Shown: piece after piece, positions 6,179-12,529 of the stretch
Numbering within the stretch: the first letter of the stretch is position 1
Layout: each line of letters begins with the position of its first letter
DNA from: Candidatus Atribacteria bacterium
Lineage (GTDB): Bacteria > Atribacterota > Atribacteria > Atribacterales > Atribacteraceae
Length of the DNA: 12,529 nt
Direction: 5' to 3'
NCBI GenBank assembly: GCA_026390275.1
Contig: JAPLGF010000288.1
Location: forward strand, 1-12,529
Made by a program: the position numbers and the translations under genes
Notes under the pieces: generated by a model
Told to the model about the DNA's origin: nothing
Database searches by the model: none
Seen by the model: only the letters and a program-made list of their open reading frames with translations

Positions 6179-7485
6179 TCCTCATTACTCATCACCATCT
6201 TCCCTTCCCGTGCTAAAAGTGACCTTTGATGATAATACAGGCCTTCGCGTGAGGCCAGGTCCGCATAAGGAGAGAAGCAAAGGGAAAGATCACCGGTGCG
6301 GGGAGCGATGAAAGAAGAGGTTTTCAGAAAGTCACGAACTGAGAGGGGGCTGGTGAAGGTGCTTCCGCCCATGGTGGGGAGGACATGATTGGGTCCATAA
6401 CCATAATCGCCGAGTGCTACCGGGGCATAGTTTCCGAAGAAGATGGCACCCGCATGGTGGAGAGAAGGAAGATGATGGATGGAACCTTCACAACAGATTT
6501 CTAGATGCTCAGGAGCGATAGCGTTGGCGATACGGAAGGCAAGGTCCAGATTCTCCACCTGGAAGAGCGAAATGGGGAATTTTTTCTCGAAAGAGAGAGG
6601 GTGGTTCTGGATTTCCCGTTCCAATACTTTTTTCACCGCTAAAAGGACATCCTCCCGTTGAGAAAGGAGAATGGCGCGGGAGAGGGGGTCGTGTTCCGCC
6701 TGGGCCAGGAGGTCCAGGGCGATCCAGTCCGGGCGGGCGGTTTCGTCAGCGATGATGAGCACTTCGGAGGGACCGGCCAAAGAATCAATTCCTACAAGGC
6801 CGCTGAGTAGCTTCTTCGCCACCGTGACATAGATATTCCCCGGTCCGACGACTTTATTCACCCGGGGGACGGTCTCTGTTCCAAATGTGCAGGCAGCGAT
6901 AGCCTGCGCTCCTCCCACCCGGTAGACAGTATGAATTCCCAGGAAGTGGGCAGTAGCCAGGACTTCTCTTTTTACCCGGCCGGAGGAATCCGGAGGAGTG
7001 AGGATCTGGATGTGTTTCACTCCGGCGATCTGAGCCGGGATCACGGTCATCATCACCGAAGAGGTATAGGCTGCTCGACCGCCCGGAATATAAGTTGCTA
7101 TCGAGTCAATCGGGTTAACGATTTCCCCCAGGAGAGAAGGACCACGAAAGGTCCACCAGGAATGCTGGCCTTGATTGGAATGGAATTCCCGGATCTGGGC
7201 GGTGATCACCTCGATGGACCGTTTAAAAACGGGGTCTACGTCGTCCCAACTTTTTTGGAATTCCATTTCCGGAACGGCGATCTGGGAGAGACGACAGTGA
7301 TCAAAACGTTCGGTGAGTTCCAGGAGAGCCGAGTCTCCTCCTTCCATCACCTTCTCGATGATGTCACGTACATCCTCCTCCACCTTTTGAAGTTCTCGAT
7401 AGAATGTTTTCCGGCCGATTCCCAATTCCATTTCAGCAGCTTTTTCATCCGGAAGGGGTTTGAGCAGGATCGGTAGACTACTCAT
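6172..7485 (-). CDS. hisD: Histidinol dehydrogenase
   Basis: This 437-residue enzyme catalyses the final two NAD-dependent oxidations of L-histidinol to L-histidine. All zinc ligands and catalytic residues of the family are in place: Gln262 and His265 (LLAQAEHD), Glu326-His327 (APEHLE), Asp360 (GDY) and His419 near the C-terminus. Other hallmarks are YIPGGRAAYTSSVMM, GGAQAIAA, VVGPGNIYV and SLAGPSEVL. The usual small residue in DY-x-S/A-G-P-NHVLPT is Tyr here (DYGYGPNH), a mild oddity close to the active site. The ATG shares an 8-nt overlap with the hisG stop (ATGAGTAG), and AAAGGAG lies 9 nt upstream inside hisG. It is the last gene of the hisZGD operon and meets speE tail-to-tail. Confidence 0.97.
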   Translation of the reverse strand: MSSLPILLKPLPDEKAAEMELGIGRKTFYRELQKVEEDVRDIIEKVMEGGDSALLELTERFDHCRLSQIAVPEMEFQKSWDDVDPVFKRSIEVITAQIREFHSNQGQHSWWTFRGPSLLGEIVNPIDSIATYIPGGRAAYTSSVMMTVIPAQIAGVKHIQILTPPDSSGRVKREVLATAHFLGIHTVYRVGGAQAIAACTFGTETVPRVNKVVGPGNIYVTVAKKLLSGLVGIDSLAGPSEVLIIADETARPDWIALDLLAQAEHDPLSRAILLSQREDVLLAVKKVLEREIQNHPLSFEKKFPISLFQVENLDLAFRIANAIAPEHLEICCEGSIHHLPSLHHAGAIFFGNYAPVALGDYGYGPNHVLPTMGGSTFTSPLSVRDFLKTSSFIAPRTGDLSLCFSPYADLASREGLYYHQRSLLAREGKMVMSNEDQ

Positions 7486-8119
7486 TCCTGATCACTCCTT
7501 TCAGTTGTTGCACAAAATGACGAATGGCATCCATCCGGGTGCGAATGCTGATTAGATTCGCCACCAGCCGGGCGGAAACGGGGGCAATACTTTCCAGTAC
7601 CTGGAGATGGTTTTCCCGGAGGGTCTTTCCGGTCGATACGATATCGACGATGGCATCCGCCAAGCCGAGGGTGGGAGCGAGTTCGATGGACCCATAGAGA
7701 GAGAGGATATCGGCTGTTATCCCTTTCTCCTGCAGATACTGGCGGGTGATGTGAGGGTACTTCGTCGCAATGCGCAGGTGATCTTTATTAAAAAAAACAT
7801 GGTGCGAAACCGACAGAGGAACAGCGATGATCATCTGGCATTTTCCGATTCCGAGATCCAGGAGCTCATACACCTCGTTTTCCCGTTCCATCAAAATATC
7901 CTTCCCCACGATGCCAATATCGGCTGCACCAAATTCCACGTAGGTGGAGCTGTCCTTGGGGTGGGATAATATAATCCGGCAGGGCAGACATTCGTCTTCA
8001 AACACCAGCTTTCGGGTATTGAGATTACAGGATGCCGGCCATCCGGGCATGCGGGCAAGAAGTTCCAGGACTTCTTCTTTCAAGCGGCCAGTGGGGATGG
8101 AAAGGGTGAGTTTATCCAT
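7478..8119 (-). CDS. hisG: ATP phosphoribosyltransferase catalytic subunit, short form
   Basis: This 213-residue HisG catalyses the committed step of histidine synthesis, joining ATP and PRPP to phosphoribosyl-ATP. Recognisable parts are LSIPTGRLKEEVLELL at the N-terminus, EFGAADIGIVGKDIL, and DAIVDIVSTGKTLREN, which contains the PRPP-binding loop. The C-terminal regulatory ACT-like domain of the long form is missing, so the enzyme is the short type that works as a hetero-octamer with HisZ, encoded immediately upstream. The ATG lies in an 8-nt overlap with the hisZ stop (ATGGATAA), with AAAAAGGAG 7 nt before it. Feedback inhibition by histidine would act through HisZ. Confidence 0.97.
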   Translation of the reverse strand: MDKLTLSIPTGRLKEEVLELLARMPGWPASCNLNTRKLVFEDECLPCRIILSHPKDSSTYVEFGAADIGIVGKDILMERENEVYELLDLGIGKCQMIIAVPLSVSHHVFFNKDHLRIATKYPHITRQYLQEKGITADILSLYGSIELAPTLGLADAIVDIVSTGKTLRENHLQVLESIAPVSARLVANLISIRTRMDAIRHFVQQLKGVIRNE

Positions 8120-9323
8120 TGGTAATCTCCTTTTTGATTGTCTCCCTGAGCGCGATCCATTCGGGAATACCTGTGAATATCAGTCGTCCGTTGAGCGTGA
8201 CCCGCAAAAGTTCCTCACCTCCGGAATCTTCGCTGATCAACACCATCATCCCCATCGACCGCAAGTCCTGAGACAGGGAAAACACTTCTCCCCGCAGAGA
8301 GGGATGATAGGAGAGAATAATCGTTTTCTCCCGGTCATCCTTTACTGGTCCCGATTGTTGGAGCACCTCGATCAATCTCTCCGCAAAAAGCGCGAAACCA
8401 CATGCTGGATGATCCTTTCCAAAGACACCGAAGAGCTCGTCATACCGGCCACCGGTGAGGAGAGGAGAACCAGAGAAGGGGGAAAAACCTTCGAAAATAA
8501 CCCCAGAATAGTAATCAAAATCCCGAATGAGTCCGAGGTTAATAAAAAGGTACTTTTCCAGTCCAAAATCCGCGAGAATGTCCCAAATCCTCGAAAGTCG
8601 TTCGAATGCTTCTTGAAACCTCCGATTCGGAGATATCTTCTTCTGGAACTCCCCCAGGAGCTCCTTTTTCCCCCGCAGGTAGGGGAACTCCTCTAATAGC
8701 GAGTGCATCGGCAATTCCTCGGGAGGATGGAGGGTTAAGAAATAATCCAGGTCGATAAAATCCTTTCTCTTTACAATCGTTTTCAATTGTTCCTGTAACG
8801 GGTCCGGATATCCCATGGAATCCATCATTCCCTGAAAAATACCCACATGCCCGATATCACACGAAAAATCCTCGATCCCCACTTTTCGGAGGGCACTGAT
8901 TGCCAGAGCAATCACTTCTGCATCCACCGACGGATTATTTACCCCGATATTCTCCAATCCCACCTGAGTCAATTCACTTTCTGTCCGGAAAGGGGAAGCC
9001 GGGTACCGGAAGATCTTCCCATCATAGAACACCCGGCAATTCTGCTCTCCTGGGGTGAGCTTACTTGAGTACATCCGGACGATGGAGGTGGTAAAATCCG
9101 GGCGTAAACACACCAGTCGTCCCTCCCGATTGACGAACCGAAAAATCCTTTCCTTCAATTCTTTTCCAATCACCTTTTCCAGAGTGGAATAATACTCGAA
9201 CGTGGGTGGCTCCACCTCGGTATACCCCCAGGAACCAAAGAGAGTTTGGAGTATCCCTTCCACCCGTCTCCGGACCCGGATCTCTCGAGGATGAACATCT
9301 TTCATACCCAAAACTAGCTCCAA
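8112..9323 (-). CDS. hisZ: ATP phosphoribosyltransferase regulatory subunit
   Basis: This 403-residue protein is a histidyl-tRNA synthetase paralogue that lacks tRNA charging and serves as regulatory partner of short HisG. Class II synthetase-like motifs are visible: GYTEVEPPTFEYY (residues about 34-45), LRPDFTTSIVR (73-83), RVFYDGKIFRYP with RTESELTQVGLENIG (97-127), and later FDYYSGVIFEGF and TGGRYDELFG. Direct coupling to hisG separates it from a true HisS. The annotated start is a TTG; a stop lies 23 codons upstream and no ATG precedes it. Met7 is an alternative start, but it would remove the residues before the conserved G-M-K-D. It heads the operon, and no clear promoter was found in the 501-bp upstream gap. 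Confidence 0.94.
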   Translation of the reverse strand: MELVLGMKDVHPREIRVRRRVEGILQTLFGSWGYTEVEPPTFEYYSTLEKVIGKELKERIFRFVNREGRLVCLRPDFTTSIVRMYSSKLTPGEQNCRVFYDGKIFRYPASPFRTESELTQVGLENIGVNNPSVDAEVIALAISALRKVGIEDFSCDIGHVGIFQGMMDSMGYPDPLQEQLKTIVKRKDFIDLDYFLTLHPPEELPMHSLLEEFPYLRGKKELLGEFQKKISPNRRFQEAFERLSRIWDILADFGLEKYLFINLGLIRDFDYYSGVIFEGFSPFSGSPLLTGGRYDELFGVFGKDHPACGFALFAERLIEVLQQSGPVKDDREKTIILSYHPSLRGEVFSLSQDLRSMGMMVLISEDSGGEELLRVTLNGRLIFTGIPEWIALRETIKKEITNG

Positions 9324-9616
9324 CGATATCGCCCATTCCTGAAAGACAGTAACCCATGTCCCATATTAAACCCCACCCCATGCGTACCTTCCCCTTTGGA
9401 TAAAGGGAGATACCGGGGGATTCGACACTCTTCGCAACCAACTTAAATCACTCTCTCTCAATAAAGCAAGGTGAGGAGACCAGGAGGTGTGTATCTTTCG
9501 CCTTTTCTGGGTCAAGTATAAAAATATCCCCTTCCATTTGCAAGGAAAAACCCTGTTTTTCGGTGTACAATATCTCCACTAGCCGGAAAAAATGCTGAGA
9601 TGTTGAGTTGGGGAAG

Positions 9617-9649
9617 GCACCCTCCTCGGCGCTTCGCAACAGGGGGTGC
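9617..9649. repeat. GC-rich hairpin in the hisZ leader region
   Basis: GCACCCTCCT (9617-9626) pairs with AGGGGGTGC (9641-9649): six uninterrupted pairs GCACCC/GGGTGC are extended by CCT/AGG around one mismatch or bulge. It would lie in the 5' leader of the his transcript if transcription starts right of it. On the plus strand a T-run begins only about 9 nt later, so it is not a standard terminator. Confidence 0.45.
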
Positions 9650-9671
9650 GTTTGGTAATTTTTTTCAAACG
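9649..9671. repeat. CGTTTG/CAAACG inverted repeat around an A/T tract
   Basis: CGTTTG (9649-9654) and CAAACG (9666-9671) flank an 11-nt AT-rich centre containing T7. It immediately adjoins the GC-rich hairpin and could be an operator or part of a leader structure. No protein is assigned. Confidence 0.35.
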
Positions 9672-9824
9672 ATTCTTTTTATGTGTATCACTTGACAATT
9701 TTACACCGTAGGTTGTTGGGAGAGGGGGAAGGGGTAATCATAAAGGGAGGGGTTTTCATGCCTCTCCGGTGTCAGAAATTGGCGTGATTATCTTTTATAT
9801 TTTGCATCGAAAGGAGATATCCCT

Positions 9825-10847
9825 ATGGGAAGTGTAAAAGACCTCTTCGTTTTGTCTTCTCCTCGAGACGATATCATGGGCCAAGGAAAGTTCGTGTTTT
9901 CGGATCGGTATTCTGTCTTTGATTGGGGAGAAATGCCGGATCATATTGCAGGAAAAGGGCAATCTTTGTGCCTGATCGGAGCCTATTTCTTTGAAAAACT
10001 GGAAGAGCTAGGGTATCAAACGCACTATTTAGGATTGGAAGAAAATGGGCAGTGGAAGAAACTTCAGGACTTGCAGGCTCCCTCCAATGTGATGGGAGTG
10101 AAACTGGTGCGAGTCATTCATCCTACCCAGATGGGGGAAACGTATGACTATGGAGTATACCACCGGGAAAACAATAATTTCCTGATCCCTTTTGAATTCA
10201 TCTATCGCAACTCCCTTCCTGCCGGGTCCAGCTTCCGGAGGAGAGTAGGAGATAAAACCATTCGCCTTGACGATTATGGATTGAAGTCGCTTCCTCCGGA
10301 TGATGAGATACTCACGTCTCCCATCCTGGATGTATCCACCAAGCTGGAAGAGCAGGATCGCTATCTTTCCTGGAAAGACGTCCTAATGGTGGGAATTCTG
10401 AATGAAGATGATGTCGATGCCATTCAGCTGGCTCTCCGTTTTGCCAATGACCTGATCTCCCGCGAAGTCGCCTCCATCGGTCTCCGGAACGAAGACGGCA
10501 AAATCGAGCTCGCTTTCAACCCCCACCAGGAACTCATTTTTGTAGATGTGGTTGGGACTCCTGATGAGTGCCGCTTTACCACGCGAGGCATTCACCTGAG
10601 TAAAGAAATTGCCCGGGAGTTCTACCGGAAAACCGAATGGTACGAGGAGGTCAAATCCGTCAAGTCTACTCACCAGGTCGGGTGGAAATACCTTGTGAAG
10701 AGTCAGCCCATCTCACTCCCCAAGGACCTGCTTCGGGCCATCACCTGGATGTACCAGCGCATTGCCATGGACCTCACCCGGAGAGAGTGGTTTTCCCGTG
10801 TTCCCTCCTTTCCCCAGGTGGTTGAAGAAATCGCCCAGTTTGTATAG
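9825..10847 (+). CDS. purC: SAICAR synthase (phosphoribosylaminoimidazole-succinocarboxamide synthase), long archaeal-like form
   Basis: This 340-residue enzyme ligates aspartate to CAIR with ATP in purine synthesis. Family hallmarks are the N-terminal GKFVFSDRYSVFDWGEMPD with GKGQSLCLIGAYFFE, then PFEFIYRNSLPAGSSFRRR, DVSTKLEEQDRYLSW, and the nucleotide-site motif FVDVVGTPDECRF. At 340 residues it is about 100 longer than the common bacterial PurC (about 240) and resembles the longer forms I associate with archaea and some deep-branching bacteria. It has a C-terminal extension after the substrate-binding core. A near-consensus Shine-Dalgarno AAGGAGATAT (9811-9820) precedes the ATG by a few nt. 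It stands alone rather than in a pur operon. The next gene is tRNA-Arg, 22 nt away with no terminator between. Confidence 0.93.
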   Translation: MGSVKDLFVLSSPRDDIMGQGKFVFSDRYSVFDWGEMPDHIAGKGQSLCLIGAYFFEKLEELGYQTHYLGLEENGQWKKLQDLQAPSNVMGVKLVRVIHPTQMGETYDYGVYHRENNNFLIPFEFIYRNSLPAGSSFRRRVGDKTIRLDDYGLKSLPPDDEILTSPILDVSTKLEEQDRYLSWKDVLMVGILNEDDVDAIQLALRFANDLISREVASIGLRNEDGKIELAFNPHQELIFVDVVGTPDECRFTTRGIHLSKEIAREFYRKTEWYEEVKSVKSTHQVGWKYLVKSQPISLPKDLLRAITWMYQRIAMDLTRREWFSRVPSFPQVVEEIAQFV

Positions 10848-10850
10848 AAT
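10822..10850 (+). promoter_or_regulatory. Candidate promoter of tRNA-Arg inside the purC 3' end
   Basis: TTGAAG (10822-10827), a 17-bp spacer and TAGAAT (10845-10850) fit sigma70 elements at 4/6 and 5/6 positions. Initiation would fall near 10857, 13 nt before the mature tRNA. Read-through from purC is an alternative source of the tRNA. Confidence 0.45.
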
Positions 10851-10869
10851 ATGGTACGTTCTTTTTAGT

Positions 10870-10945
10870 GCGCCCGTAGCTCAAAGGATAGAGCAGCGGT
10901 TTCCTAAACCGCAGGCTGAAGGTTCGACTCCTTTCGGGCGCACCA
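10870..10945 (+). tRNA. tRNA-Arg (anticodon CCT)
   Basis: A complete cloverleaf is visible. The acceptor stem GCGCCCG pairs with CGGGCGC, the D-arm stem GCTC pairs with GAGC, and the anticodon stem GCGGT/ACCGC holds the loop TTCCTAA (anticodon CCT, reading AGG). The variable loop has 5 nt. The T-arm GAAGG TTCGACT CCTTT has one G-T pair at its base. The discriminator A is followed by a genome-encoded CCA (10943-10945). The body is 73 nt plus CCA. tRNA 3' ends are common integration sites, and repeat-rich sequence lacking genes follows, but no integrase or attachment repeat was seen. Confidence 0.96.
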
Positions 10946-10951
10946 ATTTGT

Positions 10952-11248
10952 TCAACCATGCGATTTCTGCTTCATATGCCTTTTTGATGACCCCTCAAAA
11001 TGCCATTTATGAGCGTTGGTCTCAATGTATTTTACGAAAATATGTTTCCATTTGTAAACCCCTTGCCACAGATCCCGATAGGTAAAGAGATGGTAGCGAA
11101 GGAGAGTTACCAGGGTAGAAAGCGACCAGGAAAGCGTCGATCTGAATCGGAGATACTTCAAAAGGAGGATGGTGATCAATATTTTTGGAATCTGGATGAA
11201 AAGAACATTTTGACTGGTACCGACCAAGGTCTTGATCTTTAAGTTCAT
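10952..11248 (-). pseudogene. Possible unidentified coding sequence or gene remnant
   Basis: A 98-codon minus-strand frame has plausible amino-acid composition: a hydrophobic, basic N-terminal half (IPKILITILLLKYLRFR), then aromatic and charged residues (RYHLFTYRDLWQGVYKW). No Shine-Dalgarno precedes the ATG at 11248, and the frame is open upstream only to a stop about 11 codons before the ATG. It resembles the C-terminal tail of a larger membrane-associated protein, but I do not recognise the family. It lies between a tRNA and a repeat cluster, where remnants are common. It may equally be non-coding. Confidence 0.25.
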
Positions 11249-11351
11249 GATCGAGGAGGAGATGAAGTTTCACCGCTCCTTTAGTTTGACGGAATCAAGC
11301 CCAGTCAAAAAGGGTACTCGAGAGCTCAAGGATTGAAGCATCAAGGCTCTC

Positions 11352-11442
11352 GTGAGTCGTGAATCGTGAGTCGTGAATCGTAAAAGATGGGGAGTTGGGC
11401 TAAAACCGTGAGTCGTGAGTCGTGAATCGTGAGTCGTGAATC
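11352..11442 (+). repeat. GTGAGTC/GTGAATC heptamer tandem array
   Basis: Four heptamers (11352-11379) and five heptamers (11408-11442) of the form GTGARTC are separated by 28 nt. Each block is followed by nearly the same tail (GTAAAAGATGGGGAGTTGGG at 11380, GTGAAAGATGTGGAGTTGGG at 11443), giving a larger unit with a 63-bp period. All spacing stays in multiples of 7. The array is intergenic and encodes no convincing protein. Confidence 0.9.
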
Positions 11443-11559
11443 GTGAAAGATGTGGAGTTGGGGAATTGGAAGTACTTTTAAAAATTTTTGAATTATATAG
11501 GGCAGGGAGTAAGTTTGTATAGTTTCAGTGATCAGAAATATTCCCCCACCCATTTTTTC

Positions 11560-11601
11560 ATTCATAATTCATAATTCACGACTCACGACTCACGGTTTTT
11601 A
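11560..11601 (-). repeat. Inverted copy of the heptamer array
   Basis: Heptamers ATTCATA twice, ATTCACG once and ACTCACG twice, followed by GTTTTTA, are the reverse complement of the array at 11397-11442. A 26-bp perfect inverted repeat links 11402-11427 with 11574-11599, and 29 of 31 positions match when extended. About 146 bp of AT-rich DNA lies between the arms. Confidence 0.88.
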
Positions 11602-11604
11602 CCC

Positions 11605-11733
11605 GATTGGAACTCCCCTTTCCATGAGAAAAAAGCTATTTTGGACAGATGTGATTCAAAATATTTTAATTATTCACTCAAAACGATATTCTTATTTTAT
11701 AAGGTTGGTCATTACACTACACCTTTAGTGCTC
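11605..11733. other. AT-rich spacer between repeats and TPR gene
   Basis: This stretch is strongly AT-rich and has no supported gene, terminator hairpin or RNA. It holds only the 3' flank of the minus-strand TPR gene. Together with 10946-11351, where only a doubtful frame exists, about 790 bp after the tRNA lack a firm gene. Confidence 0.5.
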
Positions 11734-12529
11734 TCACTTCCCCCCTAAGACTTGTATCCGCTGTCGGGCAAGCTCAACATAGGAGGCATATTGTGACGGG
11801 GCATAATGGATAAATTCCTTATATGCTTCCACGGCCTCTTTTATACGACCTGCTTTCTCACAGGCAATGGCCTTGTTGATGTAGGCATCGGCATATCCGG
11901 GGTTGATTTCCAAAGCCTGAGTGTAATCAGCAATGGCCTGGCCAGAGAGACCCTTCTTATCATAGGCAACCCCCCGGTTGTAATAAGCCTCGGCATCCCC
12001 GGGGTTGATCTTAATAGCCTTAGTGTAATCAGCAATGGCCTGGTCAGAGAGACCCTTCTTACCATAAGCAATCCCCCGGGCATAATAAGCCTCGGCATCC
12101 CCGGGGTTGATCTTAATAGACTGAGTGTAATCAGCGATGGCAAGGTCAGAGAGACCCTTGTTATCATAAGCAATCCCCCGGGCGTAGTAGACATCGGCAT
12201 ATCCGGGGTTGATTTCCAAAGCCTTATTGCAATCAGCGATGGCAAGGTCATAGAGACCCTTCTTACCATAGGCAGTCCCCCGGTTGTAATAAGCATCGGC
12301 ATATCCGGGGTTGATCTTAATAGACTGAGTGTAATCAGCAATGGCCTGGTCATAGAGCCCCTTCTTACCATAGGCAGTCCCCCGGTTGTAATAAGCCTCG
12401 GCATCCCCGGGGTTGATTTCCAAAGCCTTAGTGTAATCAGCAATGGCCTGGTCATAGAGCCCCTTCTTACCATAGGCAGTCCCCCGGTTGTAATAAGCAT
12501 CGGCATATCCGGGGTTGGTCTTAATAGCC
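11734..12529 (-). CDS. Tetratricopeptide repeat (TPR) protein, N-terminus outside the window
   Basis: The frame stays open through the right edge of the window, so the protein begins beyond 12529; the internal Met at 12421-12423 is not the start. Visible are seven 34-residue TPR units (type NPGDAEAYYNRG followed by AYGKKGLYDQAIADYTKALEI) and a final partial helix ending in RIQVLGGK. At the DNA level the units repeat every 102 bp with very few changes, except the last full unit (NPGYADAYINKAIACEKAG), which has diverged. TPR arrays are solenoid scaffolds for protein-protein contact; nothing here shows the partner. Any N-terminal signal peptide, membrane segment or enzymatic domain would lie outside the window. 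Confidence 0.92.
   Translation of the reverse strand, partial: AIKTNPGYADAYYNRGTAYGKKGLYDQAIADYTKALEINPGDAEAYYNRGTAYGKKGLYDQAIADYTQSIKINPGYADAYYNRGTAYGKKGLYDLAIADCNKALEINPGYADVYYARGIAYDNKGLSDLAIADYTQSIKINPGDAEAYYARGIAYGKKGLSDQAIADYTKAIKINPGDAEAYYNRGVAYDKKGLSGQAIADYTQALEINPGYADAYINKAIACEKAGRIKEAVEAYKEFIHYAPSQYASYVELARQRIQVLGGK
11838..12529 (-). repeat. 102-bp tandem repeats encoding TPR units
   Basis: The GGGGTTGA word that encodes the Asn-Pro core recurs at 11899, 12001 and 12103, and onward at exactly 102-bp steps. Units alternate between two variants at a few sites (GYADAYY or GDAEAYY, ALEI or SIKI), suggesting recent duplication or gene conversion. Confidence 0.85.

Larger units (their letters stand above)
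9324..9824. other. Intergenic region hisZ-purC with hairpins, no confident gene
   Basis: This 501-bp gap lies between two divergently transcribed operons and must carry both promoters and leaders. A strong hairpin (9617-9649) and a neighbouring inverted repeat (9649-9671) are present. A TTGACA at 9692-9697 has no matching -10 box 16-18 bp downstream. A 63-codon minus-strand reading frame (9448-9639) begins with TTG and lacks a ribosome binding site or recognisable sequence, so it is not called. I searched for T-box and purine riboswitch cores and saw none. Confidence 0.5.

Noticed and set aside
7944..8696. 250-codon plus-strand frame opposite hisG/hisZ
   Set aside because: It is antisense to two clearly conserved genes and shows no motif of its own, so it is a shadow frame.
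9061..9441. 126-codon minus-strand frame over the hisZ start
   Set aside because: It overlaps the conserved N-terminal hisZ sequence in another frame and has no recognisable family features.
9448..9639. 63-codon minus-strand frame upstream of hisZ
   Set aside because: TTG start without a ribosome binding site and no recognisable sequence; it contains no run of His codons that would make an attenuator leader peptide.
9617..9665. Hairpin followed by T-run as a plus-strand terminator
   Set aside because: The T-run starts about 9 nt after the stem, and no plus-strand gene lies upstream to be terminated.
9692..9720. TTGACA as the -35 box of purC
   Set aside because: No -10-like hexamer lies 16-18 bp downstream.
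11262..11336. 24-codon plus-strand frame after GAGGAGGAG
   Set aside because: The purine run directly abuts the ATG, the peptide shows no features, and the run is more simply low-complexity sequence.
11341..11565. 74-codon minus-strand frame rich in HDSRLT repeats
   Set aside because: It is the translation of the heptamer array. The repeat period of 7 is not a multiple of 3, the start has no ribosome binding site, and no domain is present.
11352..11601. Possible CRISPR array
   Set aside because: Units are 7 bp without unique spacers of uniform length, they occur in both orientations, and no cas gene is near.

Overview
The window is a compact bacterial chromosome segment of roughly 50% GC. 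It has short intergenic gaps, many overlapping start/stop codons and mostly housekeeping genes. The gene content (a long PurC of the archaeal type, short HisG with HisZ, Bacillus-like YpjA/DUF1405 and YvoF homologues, SpeE of the Thermotoga type) would suit an anaerobic, possibly thermophilic lineage outside the well-studied model bacteria. Atribacterota or a neighbouring group is only a guess; no 16S rRNA or other decisive marker is present.

Layout, left to right: a near-perfect bidirectional intrinsic terminator (15-64); a minus-strand lipoprotein with a C-terminal thioredoxin-like CGHC domain (110-1117); an AT-richer minus-strand type IV toxin-antitoxin (AbiE) pair, antitoxin 2198-2995 and toxin 1371-2201, with its own sigma70-like promoter and an inverted-repeat operator candidate; then a divergent plus-strand operon of five overlapping genes (3200-6178): DUF1405 membrane protein, YvoF-like acyltransferase, PgeF-family purine nucleoside phosphorylase, a divergent SpeD homologue and spermidine synthase SpeE.

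The operon runs tail-to-tail, with a 7-nt overlap of coding ends, into the minus-strand hisZ-hisG-hisD operon (9323-6172), which encodes the first and last steps of histidine synthesis. A 501-bp intergenic region with hairpins separates hisZ from plus-strand purC (9825-10847), followed 22 nt later by tRNA-Arg(CCT) (10870-10945). Beyond the tRNA is about 790 bp without a convincing gene. It holds GTGAGTC/GTGAATC heptamer arrays in both orientations that form a long inverted repeat. The window ends in a minus-strand TPR protein whose N-terminus lies outside the window (11734 to beyond 12529).

The most interesting object is the SpeD homologue. It keeps the pyruvoyl-forming Ser and the IHTWPE motif, but it lacks the N-terminal strand of the family and has Gln where class 1B AdoMet decarboxylases have the catalytic Cys. 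It may be decayed, or it may be neofunctionalised toward another pyruvoyl-dependent decarboxylation. No wholly new multi-gene system is evident.
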